From Massilia eburnea (GTDB lineage: Bacteria; Pseudomonadota; Gammaproteobacteria; Burkholderiales; Burkholderiaceae_D), in contig NZ_WNKX01000024.1 of assembly GCF_009720745.1 (NCBI RefSeq), forward strand, positions 1-64,000: DNA of 64,000 nucleotides, given 5' to 3'. This document shows positions 34,757 to 43,538 of this stretch, one piece after another (within the stretch, counting starts at the first letter, position 1; the number at the start of each line of letters is the position of its first letter). The notes beneath the pieces were generated by a model. It was not told the DNA's origin. It saw nothing but the letters and a program-made list of their open reading frames with translations, and ran no database searches. A program made the translations under genes and the position numbers.

Positions 34757-35656
34757 ATGAAAAGAAGAGAACTGTTCCGCATTTCCACCGTAATGGGCCT
34801 GGGCGCGGCGCTGCCGGCGCTGGGCCTGGCCAAGGCGCCGTCTGCCGGCGCGGCTTTCCCGGCATTGCCCTTGCACCCGCCGGCGCAAGGCAGCATCCCG
34901 GTAGCCGTCCTGCTTTCAGACAATGCCGTGGTGATCGACTTTGGCGGACCGTGGGAAGTGTTCTCCAATGTCAGCGTACCGGGGCGGGGCGACGGTCCGG
35001 CGTTCCAGCTGTACACGGTTGCCGCCACGGAGGCGCCGATCACCACAATGGGCGGCATGAAGATCGTGCCGAACTACACCATCGCGAATGCCCCGCCGCC
35101 CAAGGTGATCGTCATCCCGGCCCAGACCGTCAACGACCCGGCCGTGCTGGAGTGGCTGCGGCAGGCCTCGCGCGCTGCCGACCTGACGATGTCGGTCTGC
35201 ACCGGCGCGTTCGTGCTGGCACATGCGGGACTGCTGGACGGCAAATCAGCCACCACCCACCACAGCGCCTTCAACGAGTTCGCCATGCGCTACCCTGCCG
35301 TCTCGCTCAAGCGCGGTGCACGCTTTGTGGAAGAAGGCAAGTTCGCTACTGCCGGCGGCCTGTCTTCCGGCATCGACCTTGCGTTGCGCGTGGTCGAACG
35401 CTACTTCGGCCGCAGCGTGGCCAGCAGCACCGCTTACACGATGGAATACCAGGGCCAGGGCTGGCTGGATCCCATGTCCAACAGCATGTATGCCAAGCGG
35501 CGGGTGGCGAGCGCCGATCACCCGATTTGTCCGGTGTGCGAGATGGACGTGGACAAGGCGAGCGACCCGGCGTCCACATACCGCAAGCGCACCTACTACT
35601 TCTGCAGCGCGGAGCATAAGCGCCTGTTCGACGCGCAGCCGGAAAAGTTCACCTGA
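34757..35656 (+). CDS. Exported DJ-1/PfpI-type protein with C-terminal YHS domain
   Basis: 299 residues. The start MKRRELFRISTVMGLGAALP is a signal of Tat-like character (single KRR). Residues about 45-225 are a GATase-1/DJ-1 fold: VAVLLSDNAVVIDFGGPWEV and SVCTGAFVLAHAGLLDGKSA, with the nucleophile-elbow Cys. Residues about 250-299 form a YHS domain (HPICPVCEMDVDKASDPAST; CSAEHKRLFDAQPEKF) with four Cys/His that usually bind metal. RBS GGAGGCCTGAATC. Divergent from the LytTR operon; a possible target of it. Confidence 0.8.
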   Translation: MKRRELFRISTVMGLGAALPALGLAKAPSAGAAFPALPLHPPAQGSIPVAVLLSDNAVVIDFGGPWEVFSNVSVPGRGDGPAFQLYTVAATEAPITTMGGMKIVPNYTIANAPPPKVIVIPAQTVNDPAVLEWLRQASRAADLTMSVCTGAFVLAHAGLLDGKSATTHHSAFNEFAMRYPAVSLKRGARFVEEGKFATAGGLSSGIDLALRVVERYFGRSVASSTAYTMEYQGQGWLDPMSNSMYAKRRVASADHPICPVCEMDVDKASDPASTYRKRTYYFCSAEHKRLFDAQPEKFT

Positions 35657-36673
35657 TCACAGCGCCGCGACGTCGAGGATGGCCTGGGCAAAGTCGCGCG
35701 GCGCCTCCTGCGGCAGGTTATGGCCAATGCCGCCAGCCAGCGTGCGATGCTGATATTTGCCGGTGAACTTGCCGGCATAGGCGGCAGGCGCGGCGTGCGG
35801 GGCGCCGTTGGCGTCGCCCTCCATCGTGATCGTGGGCACCGAGATCGCCGGGCTTTGCGCCAGGCGCGCTTCCAGCGCATCGTATTTGCGCTCGCCGTCG
35901 GCCAGGCCAAGCCGCCAGCGGTAGTTGTGCACCACGATGTCCACATGGTCCGGATTGTCGAATGCCGCGGCACTGCGGGCAAAGGTGGCTTCGTCGAAGG
36001 CCCATTTGGGCGACGCAGTTTGCCAGATCAGGCGGTTGAAGTCCTTGCGGTTGGCTTCATAACCGAGGCGGCCACGCTCGGTGGCGAAGTAGTACTGGTA
36101 CCACCAGGCGAATTCCGCTTGCGGCGGCAGCGGCTTTTTGTTGCCGGCCGGGGTGCCGATCAGGTAGCCGCTGACCGAAACCAGGGCCTTGCAGCGTTCA
36201 GGGAACAGTGCGGCGATGATGCAGGCCGTGCGCGCGCCCCAATCGAAAGCGCCGAAGATGGCCTGCGGGATCTTCAATGCATCCATCATGGCGATGATAT
36301 CCAGCGCGACGGCGGTCTGCTGGGCATTGCGGAAAGTGTCTTTGGACAGGAAGCGCGTGCTGCCATAGCCGCGCAGGTAAGGCATGATCACGCGGTAGCC
36401 GGCGCTTGCCAGCAGGGGCGCCACGTCCTCGAAGCTGTGGATGTCGTAGGGCCAGCCATGCAGCAGGATGACCGGCTGGCCGGCGGCCGGCCCCAGCTCG
36501 GCGTAGCCGATTTCCAGTTCTGCCGTGCGTACCGTGCGCAGCGTGCCGAGTGAACGGCCGGCGTTGGCCGGCAAGGCAGCCGCCAAGGCGACCGGCGCGA
36601 GCACAGACAGTCCCGCCAGGGCGAATGCACCGCCCAGTATGGAACGGCGTTGCTGGTTGACTTTATTGTCCAA
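35657..36673 (-). CDS. Exported alpha/beta hydrolase (epoxide hydrolase / dehalogenase type)
   Basis: 338 residues; NQQRRSILGGAFALAGLSVL is a twin-arginine signal. The oxyanion motif is ILLHGWPYDIHSF, and the nucleophile elbow is GAFDWGARTACIIA, where Asp replaces Ser, the hallmark of epoxide hydrolases and haloalkane dehalogenases. The catalytic His lies in GGIGHNLPQEAP. A cap domain spans about 170-260 (FAWWYQYYFATERGRLGYEA). Substrate unknown. Abuts the DJ-1-YHS gene tail to tail. Confidence 0.85.
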   Translation of the reverse strand: MDNKVNQQRRSILGGAFALAGLSVLAPVALAAALPANAGRSLGTLRTVRTAELEIGYAELGPAAGQPVILLHGWPYDIHSFEDVAPLLASAGYRVIMPYLRGYGSTRFLSKDTFRNAQQTAVALDIIAMMDALKIPQAIFGAFDWGARTACIIAALFPERCKALVSVSGYLIGTPAGNKKPLPPQAEFAWWYQYYFATERGRLGYEANRKDFNRLIWQTASPKWAFDEATFARSAAAFDNPDHVDIVVHNYRWRLGLADGERKYDALEARLAQSPAISVPTITMEGDANGAPHAAPAAYAGKFTGKYQHRTLAGGIGHNLPQEAPRDFAQAILDVAAL

Positions 36674-36777
36674 GGCATTCTCCGCAAGAAGTTGATGGTT
36701 GGGTCAAGTATAGGTAGGAAACGTATCTGGATTGTGTCACGGTATATCATGAAGCAGTTTCAATGATTGGACTCCGC

Positions 36778-37737
36778 ATGCTTATCGTGACCCACAGCGG
36801 CAAATTCCACGCAGACGATGCCTGGGCCGTCGCTGTCCTGAATGTTCTATTCCCAGACGCGGACATTATCCGCACGCGCGACCAGGCAGTCATCGATACT
36901 GCCGATTTCGCCGTCGATGTCGGCGGCGTCTACGACCCGGCTGCGGGTCGCTTCGACCACCATCAAAAGGGTTTTGACGTGGCGCGCCAGTCCGGTGTTC
37001 CCTATGCCAGCGCAGGACTGGTGTGGCGCGAGTACGGTGCACGCTGCGTGAGCGCACTGGCGCTGGCCCATACAGGGCACGCACTGGCCGACGACAAGGC
37101 GCGCGAAATCGCCTACGGCATCGATGCCGACGTGGTGCAATACCTCGACCTGTCGGACGTGGGCGCGGCCAAGAGCGCACCGGGCGGCTATGGCCTGTCG
37201 GCGGTGGTTTCCGGCTTCAACACCAACTGGCTGGACGAGGACAGGCTGGGCTACGGCGCCGCGGCGGAGGAATACCGCTTGTCCCAGTTCCGCCGCGCCA
37301 TGGCCTTGCTGACCGACGTCATGGTCAACGCGGTGCGCTACCGCGTCGGCGCCTTGCTGGCGCTGGCGCAAGTGCGCCAGGCGCAGGTCCTGGAAGACGG
37401 CAAGCTGCTGTTCCTGAAGAATGCCGCCCTGCCGTGGACCCAGGTGGTGCGCAAGGAAATGCCGAAAGTACTGTTCGTCATCAGCTACAGCATCGGCGAG
37501 CAGCGCCACGTCCTGCACACCGTGCCGGTCAGTGCCGAGAGCTTCGATGCCAGGGCCGACCTGCCGGCTGCTTGGGCCGGCTTGCGCGACGCCGAACTGG
37601 CAGCGGTCACCGGTGTGCCGGACGCCGGCTTCTGCCACAACGGCCGCTTCATCGCCACGGCCAAGTCGTATGAAGGCATACGCGCCATGGCGGCACTGGC
37701 ACTGGAAGACGTAGCTACTAATATGCAAGGAAAATAG
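36778..37737 (+). CDS. MYG1-family (UPF0160) DHH-like exonuclease protein
   Basis: 319 residues from the ATG giving MLIVTHSGKFHADDAWAVAV, the family's usual start; an ATG 15 bp earlier is possible. Metal-binding blocks: HSGKFHADD, ADFAVDVGGVYDP, RFDHHQKGFD and IDADVVQYLDL. Human MYG1 is a 3'-5' RNA exonuclease; bacterial members are poorly studied. Complete for the family. Single-gene unit. Confidence 0.88.
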   Translation: MLIVTHSGKFHADDAWAVAVLNVLFPDADIIRTRDQAVIDTADFAVDVGGVYDPAAGRFDHHQKGFDVARQSGVPYASAGLVWREYGARCVSALALAHTGHALADDKAREIAYGIDADVVQYLDLSDVGAAKSAPGGYGLSAVVSGFNTNWLDEDRLGYGAAAEEYRLSQFRRAMALLTDVMVNAVRYRVGALLALAQVRQAQVLEDGKLLFLKNAALPWTQVVRKEMPKVLFVISYSIGEQRHVLHTVPVSAESFDARADLPAAWAGLRDAELAAVTGVPDAGFCHNGRFIATAKSYEGIRAMAALALEDVATNMQGK

Positions 37738-37808
37738 TCGCTAGCTAAGTGCTTTCCGTACGGGGAAAATAAGCTACTCTATAGCCTCAGCTCCTTGGAA
37801 AGGACGCC

Positions 37809-40646
37809 ATGCGCATTTCGACCAAGCTTACCGTCGTCGTTGCGACGGTCTTCGCCGTGATCGGCGTTGCCGGGCTGTTGACCATCAACCAGATGCGCGA
37901 CATCACGCAGCGCTCGATCGGCTCCGAGGCGGTAAACCTGGCGCAGGCCATGTCGACCCTGATGGCCTTCGAAGTGACCCAGCATGCGGGGGAAGCGCGC
38001 CAGCGGCGCTACCAGGAGTTGGTCGATTTTTTCGTCACGCATGAAAAGCGCGATATCGAGATTGTCGCGCCCGACCTGACCATCCTGGCGGATGTCACCA
38101 CCAACCATATCGGCACCTCCATTGAGGCGGGCGAACGGCGGCAGGTCATCGCCCAGACCTTGCGTGACGGGCAGGCGCGCATGACCAGGGAAGCCGCTAC
38201 TGAAAACGAACCGGAAATGCGCCAGGTGGTGGTGCCGGTGCGTGACGGCGCCAGAAACATCATTGCCGCCCTGGTGTTCGAATACACGCCGCTGTACAAC
38301 GATATGACCGCACTGGCGGCGAAGGCTTTCCGCCAGCTGGCCATCCTGGCCCTGGCAGGTGCGGCGCTGGCCCTGGGCTGCGCGCTGTACCTGGCGCGCT
38401 CTGTGTCGGCGCCCTTGCGCCAGCTGACCGAAGCGGCCCTGCAACTGGGGCGCGGTCAGCGCGCGCAGGCGGCAGTGCGCGACGCCAGCGACGAGATCGG
38501 CGAACTGGCTACCGTCTTCAATTCCATGAGTTCTGCGCTGCACCTGCGCGAACGCGCAATGGAGTCGACCTTCAATGGCATCATGATCGTCGACCTGGGC
38601 AAGCCCGGCTTCCCGCTCGAATACGTCAACCGGGCATTTGAGCGCATCACCGGCTACACGGCGGCACAGGTGCTGGGCAAGCCTTCGGACTTCCTGGTGC
38701 GCGGCGACGTCGACCAGCCCGGCCTGCACGAAATCCGGCTGGCCATGCGCGAGGGACGGGAAGCGCACGCGGTGCTGCGCGGCTACCGCCGCGACGGCGA
38801 ACCCTTCTGGAATGAAGTCAGCATTGCCCCGGTGCGCAGCGACGACGGACCGCCCAGCCATTACGTGGCCATCATCAGCGACATTACCGAGGCGCGCAAC
38901 GATTCCGACCAGCTGGCGCACCAGGCCCAGTTCGATATCCTGACCGGCCTGGCCAACCGCAGCCTGATGATGGACCGCCTGAAGCAGGCGATCGGCAGCG
39001 CGCAACGGCACGGCGAGCGCATCGTGGTCGCCTTCATCGACCTCGACGACTTCAAGCTGATCAACGATAACCTGGGCCATGAGGCCGGCGACCAGCTGTT
39101 GCGCGAAGTGGCGCAGCGCCTGCAGGCAAGCATACGCCCGCGCGACACGGCGGCGCGCTTCGGCGGCGATGAGTTCGTGCTCCTGCTGCGCGAAGGCGAG
39201 CAGGGCGCGCTCGGGGAAGCGCAGCTGACCGAACGGATTCGCGCCGTGCTGGAAAGCGTGGCTGCCCCGCTCACGCTGGCCGGGCGCGATATCCAGGTCC
39301 ATTGCAGCATCGGCCTGGCTGCCTTCCCGCAGGACGGCGCCGATGCGGAAATCCTGGTCAAGCACGCCGACACCGCCATGTACCGCGCCAAGGAGCTGGG
39401 GCGCAACGGCTTCCAGTTCTTCACCGAAGCCTTGCAGCTGCGCGCGCAGCAGCAGCTGGAACTGGGGGCGAGCCTGCACCTGGCGCTGGAGCGCGACGAA
39501 TTCGAACTGCACTACCAGCCGCAGGTAAGCCTGCGCAGCGGTCGCGTGGTCGGGCTGGAGGCGCTGCTGCGCTGGCGCCACCCGGACAAGGGCTTGCTGG
39601 GACCGGGCCATTTCATCTCCTTCGCCGAAGAATCGGGGCTGATCATCCCGATCGGCGAGTGGGTGCTGCGCCGCGCCTGCAAGCAGAACAAGGCCTGGCA
39701 GGATGCCGGCCTGCCGCCGTTGCCGGTGGCAGTCAACATCTCGGCGCGCCAGTGTGCGCAGCAGGAACTGGAGGCCGTGGTGCGCGCGGCGCTGGCAGAC
39801 AGCGGCCTGGCGCCGCACTACCTGGAGCTGGAACTGACCGAGAGCATTTCAATGGCCGACCCCGAACACAGCGTGCCCATGATGGAGCGCATGAAGGCCA
39901 TCGGCGTCGAATTGTCGATCGACGATTTCGGCACCGGCTATTCGAATATGAGCTACCTGAAGCGCTTCCCTATCGACCGCCTGAAACTCGATATCTCCTT
40001 CGTGCGGGAAATCACGACCGACCCGGGCAGCCTGGCCATCTCGGACGCCATCATCACCATGTCGCACAGCCTGCACCTGGAAGTGGTGGCGGAAGGCGTG
40101 GAGACGGAAGGCCAGCTGGCGCTGCTGGCCCAGCGCCAGTGCGATATCGTGCAGGGCTTCTATTTCAGCAAGCCGCTGGCGGCCGATGCGCTGGAAGCGC
40201 TGCTGCGCGCCGACTACCGCCTGCCGGGCCACCTGACCGGGCGCGCGGCCGATGCACCGGCCCTGCTGGTGCTCGACGACGACACCCATATGCTGGATTT
40301 GCTGGACCTGGTGTTGAGCAATGAAGGCTACCGCGTGCACGCCGTCAGCGACCCGGAGCAAGCGTTCGAGATCCTGGCCCGCCACCAGGTGGCGGTGCTG
40401 CTGTGCGACCAGCGCATGCCGGCCATCAGCGGGGTGGAATTCCTGAGCCGGGTACGCCGCATGTATCCCGAGGTGCTGCGCATCATGCTGAGCGCTTGCG
40501 ACGATGCCGAATCGACGCGCCAGGCGATCAATATGGGCGCGGTCTACAAATTCATTGAAAAGCCGGTGGAGCAGGCTACGCTGGTAGCCCTCGTGGCCGA
40601 GGCCTACCAGCTCTATCACGCCGGGCGCGGTCAGCAGACCGCCTGA
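37809..40646 (+). CDS. Membrane GGDEF-EAL protein with HAMP, PAS and C-terminal receiver
   Basis: 945 residues. Helices at about 8-27 and 176-197 flank a periplasmic sensor. HAMP follows to about 250, PAS about 250-365, GGDEF domain with intact GGDEF at 452-456, EAL domain with EALLRWRHP at 584-592 and the later TESISMADPEHS and DDFGTGYSN blocks. A receiver ends the protein: LLVLDDDTHMLDLLDLVLSN, Asp867 in LLCDQRMP, Lys in IEKPVEQ. Both c-di-GMP domains look catalytic. A receiver at the C-terminus is unusual, since most sit at the N-terminus. RBS GAAAGGACGCC. Confidence 0.92.
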   Translation: MRISTKLTVVVATVFAVIGVAGLLTINQMRDITQRSIGSEAVNLAQAMSTLMAFEVTQHAGEARQRRYQELVDFFVTHEKRDIEIVAPDLTILADVTTNHIGTSIEAGERRQVIAQTLRDGQARMTREAATENEPEMRQVVVPVRDGARNIIAALVFEYTPLYNDMTALAAKAFRQLAILALAGAALALGCALYLARSVSAPLRQLTEAALQLGRGQRAQAAVRDASDEIGELATVFNSMSSALHLRERAMESTFNGIMIVDLGKPGFPLEYVNRAFERITGYTAAQVLGKPSDFLVRGDVDQPGLHEIRLAMREGREAHAVLRGYRRDGEPFWNEVSIAPVRSDDGPPSHYVAIISDITEARNDSDQLAHQAQFDILTGLANRSLMMDRLKQAIGSAQRHGERIVVAFIDLDDFKLINDNLGHEAGDQLLREVAQRLQASIRPRDTAARFGGDEFVLLLREGEQGALGEAQLTERIRAVLESVAAPLTLAGRDIQVHCSIGLAAFPQDGADAEILVKHADTAMYRAKELGRNGFQFFTEALQLRAQQQLELGASLHLALERDEFELHYQPQVSLRSGRVVGLEALLRWRHPDKGLLGPGHFISFAEESGLIIPIGEWVLRRACKQNKAWQDAGLPPLPVAVNISARQCAQQELEAVVRAALADSGLAPHYLELELTESISMADPEHSVPMMERMKAIGVELSIDDFGTGYSNMSYLKRFPIDRLKLDISFVREITTDPGSLAISDAIITMSHSLHLEVVAEGVETEGQLALLAQRQCDIVQGFYFSKPLAADALEALLRADYRLPGHLTGRAADAPALLVLDDDTHMLDLLDLVLSNEGYRVHAVSDPEQAFEILARHQVAVLLCDQRMPAISGVEFLSRVRRMYPEVLRIMLSACDDAESTRQAINMGAVYKFIEKPVEQATLVALVAEAYQLYHAGRGQQTA

Positions 40647-40649
40647 GGC

Positions 40650-42197
40650 TTAGTTGCCGCAGCCCATGGTGCGGATACGGTCATAGGCAGCCTTGGCCTG
40701 CACCAGGCCATAGCCGTAGTAGACATCGCGGCCGGGCGCGCCCAGGTCCATCGCCGACTTGTCGAGCGTGCTGCGCATCTGGCTCGCGCTGCAGTTCGGG
40801 AAGTAGCTCCACACCAGCGCCGCTACCGCTGACACATGCGGCGTCGCCATCGAGGTGCCGTTGAAGACCGCGTAATTGGTGGCGCTCACCGTCACGGTAG
40901 CCTGCTGGCCGAGCTGGCCCAGCAGAGCCGCGCCCGTGGTGTCCGACGCGCCGACCGATGGAATATTGGTGACCGTGGTCCCCAACGTGCCATTCAGGTC
41001 GCCCGCCACATTGTTGTACACCACCGCGCCGACACCGCCGCTGGCCTGGCAGTTCGAGACCTTGGTGGCAAACGATACCGAACCGCGCCTGATCAGGCAA
41101 ACCTTGCCCGCCATCGCACTATCGGTCGCCGTGCCGAGGCCAAAGTCGGCCAGCGGCGCTGTCGCTGAACCGGCCGGCGAGCCTTCCATCGGCAGTACCG
41201 GATAAGGCACAGCGGCGACCTGCAGGGACGCATCGCGCCCGGTACCCATCGGCACCGTGGAGAGCACGCTGACGCCCGGCGCCGACAGCTCGACTTTCGG
41301 CGTGAACTGGGAGAAGGTAGCGATCTGCTTGTTCTCGTCCAGGGCGCCGATCGACATCACGCTGCTATAGCCGGCCGGGAAGGACTGCGTATTGTTGCCA
41401 TCGTTGCCGGCGGCAGCAATCGACAGCACGCCGCGCTTTGCCAGGCCGTCGAAGGCGCGTTCTTCGGCAATGCTGGGGGCGCCGCCCCCGAGCGACATGC
41501 TGATCACATTGGCCCCTGCATCGCCGCACTTGTTGGCGGCCGCGATCAGGGTCGATGTATACGTCCATTCGTCGGCGCTGAAGACCTTGACGATGTGCAG
41601 GTTGAGCTTGCGGTTGGGATTGACGCCGACCACGCCGATGCCGGCATTGTTCATCGCAGCAATGGTACCGGCGACGTGGGTGCCGTGGTGCAGTTCATCA
41701 GTGTACCAGTAGCCGGTGCCAGGATTATTCTCACCGCTGACATGGTTGGCTTTCAGGTCTTCATGCGTCATATCGATACCGGAATCGATGATGCAGATGG
41801 TGCGGTTTCCGGCGTAGGTGTCAGGCAGCTGGTCGGCCTGCACCATGGGGATGCCATAAGGAACCTGCTGGCCTGCCAGGTAAGGCGAGCCGGTGGACGG
41901 CGTGCTGATGCCCAGGGGCACGCGTTTCTGGTCCTCTTCTACAAATTCGATCTGGTCGTTTTTGCGCAGAGCATCGACGGCCTTGGCGGGCAGTTCGGCA
42001 GCCGAGGCGTTGATATTGGGCAAGTCCTGCACGATTTTGCCGCTCGCCGCCGCGAGTGCCGCTTTACCGTTGGCTGCGCCGCCGGCCTTGAAGCCGACGA
42101 TGACGCGGACATTGTCATTGCTTGCTGCAGTTGCATGGGAGAATTGGCTGGCAAGTGCGGCCGCCACGAGAGACATCATGAATGGGTTCTTGGGCAT
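40650..42197 (-). CDS. Exported subtilisin-like serine protease (S8) with PA insert
   Basis: 515 residues. Signal peptide to about residue 25, then an I9-like propeptide (VRVIVGFKAGGAANGKAALA ... IEFVEEDQKRVPLG). Catalytic triad: Asp138 in CIIDSGIDMTH, His174 in HHGTHVAGTIAA, Ser449 in FNGTSMATPHVSA. A PA-type segment interrupts the catalytic domain at about 330-420 (GKVCLIRRGSVSFATKVSNC; VVYNNVAGD). No C-terminal secretion domain follows. Upstream 177 bp is non-coding and probably holds the promoter. Confidence 0.92.
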   Translation of the reverse strand: MPKNPFMMSLVAAALASQFSHATAASNDNVRVIVGFKAGGAANGKAALAAASGKIVQDLPNINASAAELPAKAVDALRKNDQIEFVEEDQKRVPLGISTPSTGSPYLAGQQVPYGIPMVQADQLPDTYAGNRTICIIDSGIDMTHEDLKANHVSGENNPGTGYWYTDELHHGTHVAGTIAAMNNAGIGVVGVNPNRKLNLHIVKVFSADEWTYTSTLIAAANKCGDAGANVISMSLGGGAPSIAEERAFDGLAKRGVLSIAAAGNDGNNTQSFPAGYSSVMSIGALDENKQIATFSQFTPKVELSAPGVSVLSTVPMGTGRDASLQVAAVPYPVLPMEGSPAGSATAPLADFGLGTATDSAMAGKVCLIRRGSVSFATKVSNCQASGGVGAVVYNNVAGDLNGTLGTTVTNIPSVGASDTTGAALLGQLGQQATVTVSATNYAVFNGTSMATPHVSAVAALVWSYFPNCSASQMRSTLDKSAMDLGAPGRDVYYGYGLVQAKAAYDRIRTMGCGN

Positions 42198-42374
42198 GTT
42201 GAGTCCTGGGAGTCAGAAGGGATGAAAGGCCTTGGACATCGGCTCAGCCGCGGGTAGCAGCTAGCAAAATGATGCTAGAAGCCTTCCCTGCTCAGGTCAA
42301 TCGTGGCGCGGCTTTTAGTTGATAAGTTTGCGCATAAAACTACACAAATGCCGCACGGCAATGCGAGCACCGCC

Positions 42375-43112
42375 TTACCACTGGCGGAACAAGTGGGCAT
42401 AGGTAGCGCTGACGGGCAAGCGTTCTCGGCGCTGTTTCAACTGCAGCGTCAGGGCGCCGTTCTGGTCGCGGCTGATGCAGCGGATGGCCTGGGTGTTGAC
42501 CACGGTACTGCGGTGGATCTGCCAGAAGCGGGCCGGATCGAGCCGGGCCAGCAAGTCCTTCAGCGAGGCGCTGACCAGCGCTTCATGTTCGGCCGTGACC
42601 ACCGCCACATACTTGTGGTCGGCACGCAGGTAGCAGATCTCGTCCACCCCGATCAGCTGCAGGTCGCGCCCTATTTGCACTGTGATCCAGTGCAGTGGCG
42701 CACTGTCGGCCACGGTGGCGGCCCTGGCGGGCGCCGCCACCGGTACCGCCTGTGCCAGGCGTGATTTGATGCGCTGCACGGCGCGCGCCAGGCGCGCCGG
42801 GTCCAGCGGCTTCATCAGGTAATCGACAGCGCCTTCGTCGAATGCGCGCAGCGCGAACTGGTCGTAGGCGGTGACAAACACCACCTGGGCACGGCCGCCG
42901 GCCAGCCGCGCCAGTTCCAGGCCATCGAGGCCGGGCAGGCGTATATCGAGGAACAGCACGTCAGGCCGCTGGCTTTCCATCGCCTGCAGTGCGGAATAGC
43001 CGTCGCTGGCCGTGCCGCACAGCTCCAGCTCGGGCCATACGCGGGCTAGTTGCTGGCGCAGTTCCGCGGCCAGTACGGCTTCATCTTCCGCGATCAGGGC
43101 CTTGACGCACAT
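42375..43112 (-). CDS. LytTR-family response regulator, second system
   Basis: 245 residues from the ATG giving MCVKALIAEDEAVLAAELRQ. Receiver Asp56 in LFLDIRLPGLDG, Lys in YLMKPLD. LytTR domain about 140-245 (QLIGVDEICYLRADHKYVAV; FWQIHRSTVVNTQAIRCISR). A short alanine-rich linker (VPVAAPARAATVAD) joins the two. It is separated from its kinase gene by a small exported cupin gene; all three read the same way with 10 bp or fewer bases overlapping or between, so one transcript is likely. Confidence 0.9.
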   Translation of the reverse strand: MCVKALIAEDEAVLAAELRQQLARVWPELELCGTASDGYSALQAMESQRPDVLFLDIRLPGLDGLELARLAGGRAQVVFVTAYDQFALRAFDEGAVDYLMKPLDPARLARAVQRIKSRLAQAVPVAAPARAATVADSAPLHWITVQIGRDLQLIGVDEICYLRADHKYVAVVTAEHEALVSASLKDLLARLDPARFWQIHRSTVVNTQAIRCISRDQNGALTLQLKQRRERLPVSATYAHLFRQW

Positions 43113-43122
43113 GGTGGAGCCG

Positions 43123-43509
43123 TCAGCCCGTGCTGGGACGCCAGGCCTTGTCCTTGTATTCGACGATATAGGCGCGGGCGTTGGCGCCGCCGATGTTTTC
43201 CGTGGTGTGCCATCCGGCCGGGCTGGCGAACATGCGGCCGGCGGGCACGTCGGCGGATTTGCTGCTGCCGTCATCCAGCATTTCCTTGACCTTGATGTCG
43301 GTCAGCTGCATGGTCAGGTGGGCGGGATGGTAGTGGCGGCCCTGGCCGCACACGCCCAAGCCGGGCCGGGACACGTATTCGAGTACGCGCACCTTGTCGT
43401 CTTCATACACGACCTTGTACGTGCGCGGGCTGACTTTGGCGGCGTCCTGTGCCAGGACGCTGCTGGCGAGCGTCATGCAAGCCATGATGAGGGGACGATG
43501 GAGGCGCAT
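43123..43509 (-). CDS. Small exported cupin-like protein inside the LytTR operon
   Basis: 128 residues; signal peptide MRLHRPLIMACMTLASSVLA. A single cupin-like barrel: KVRVLEYVSRPGLGVCGQGR, then HYHPAHLTMQLTDIKVKEML with two metal-ligand-type His, and GWHTTENIGG with a third. A strong AGGAG lies before the ATG at 43509. It lies between the kinase and regulator genes with gaps of 10 and 29 bp, so it may bind the signal or modulate the kinase in the periplasm; that is inference. Confidence 0.8.
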   Translation of the reverse strand: MRLHRPLIMACMTLASSVLAQDAAKVSPRTYKVVYEDDKVRVLEYVSRPGLGVCGQGRHYHPAHLTMQLTDIKVKEMLDDGSSKSADVPAGRMFASPAGWHTTENIGGANARAYIVEYKDKAWRPSTG

Positions 43510-43538
43510 GGGGGCTTCTCCTGTATGGCCGTAGCAAT

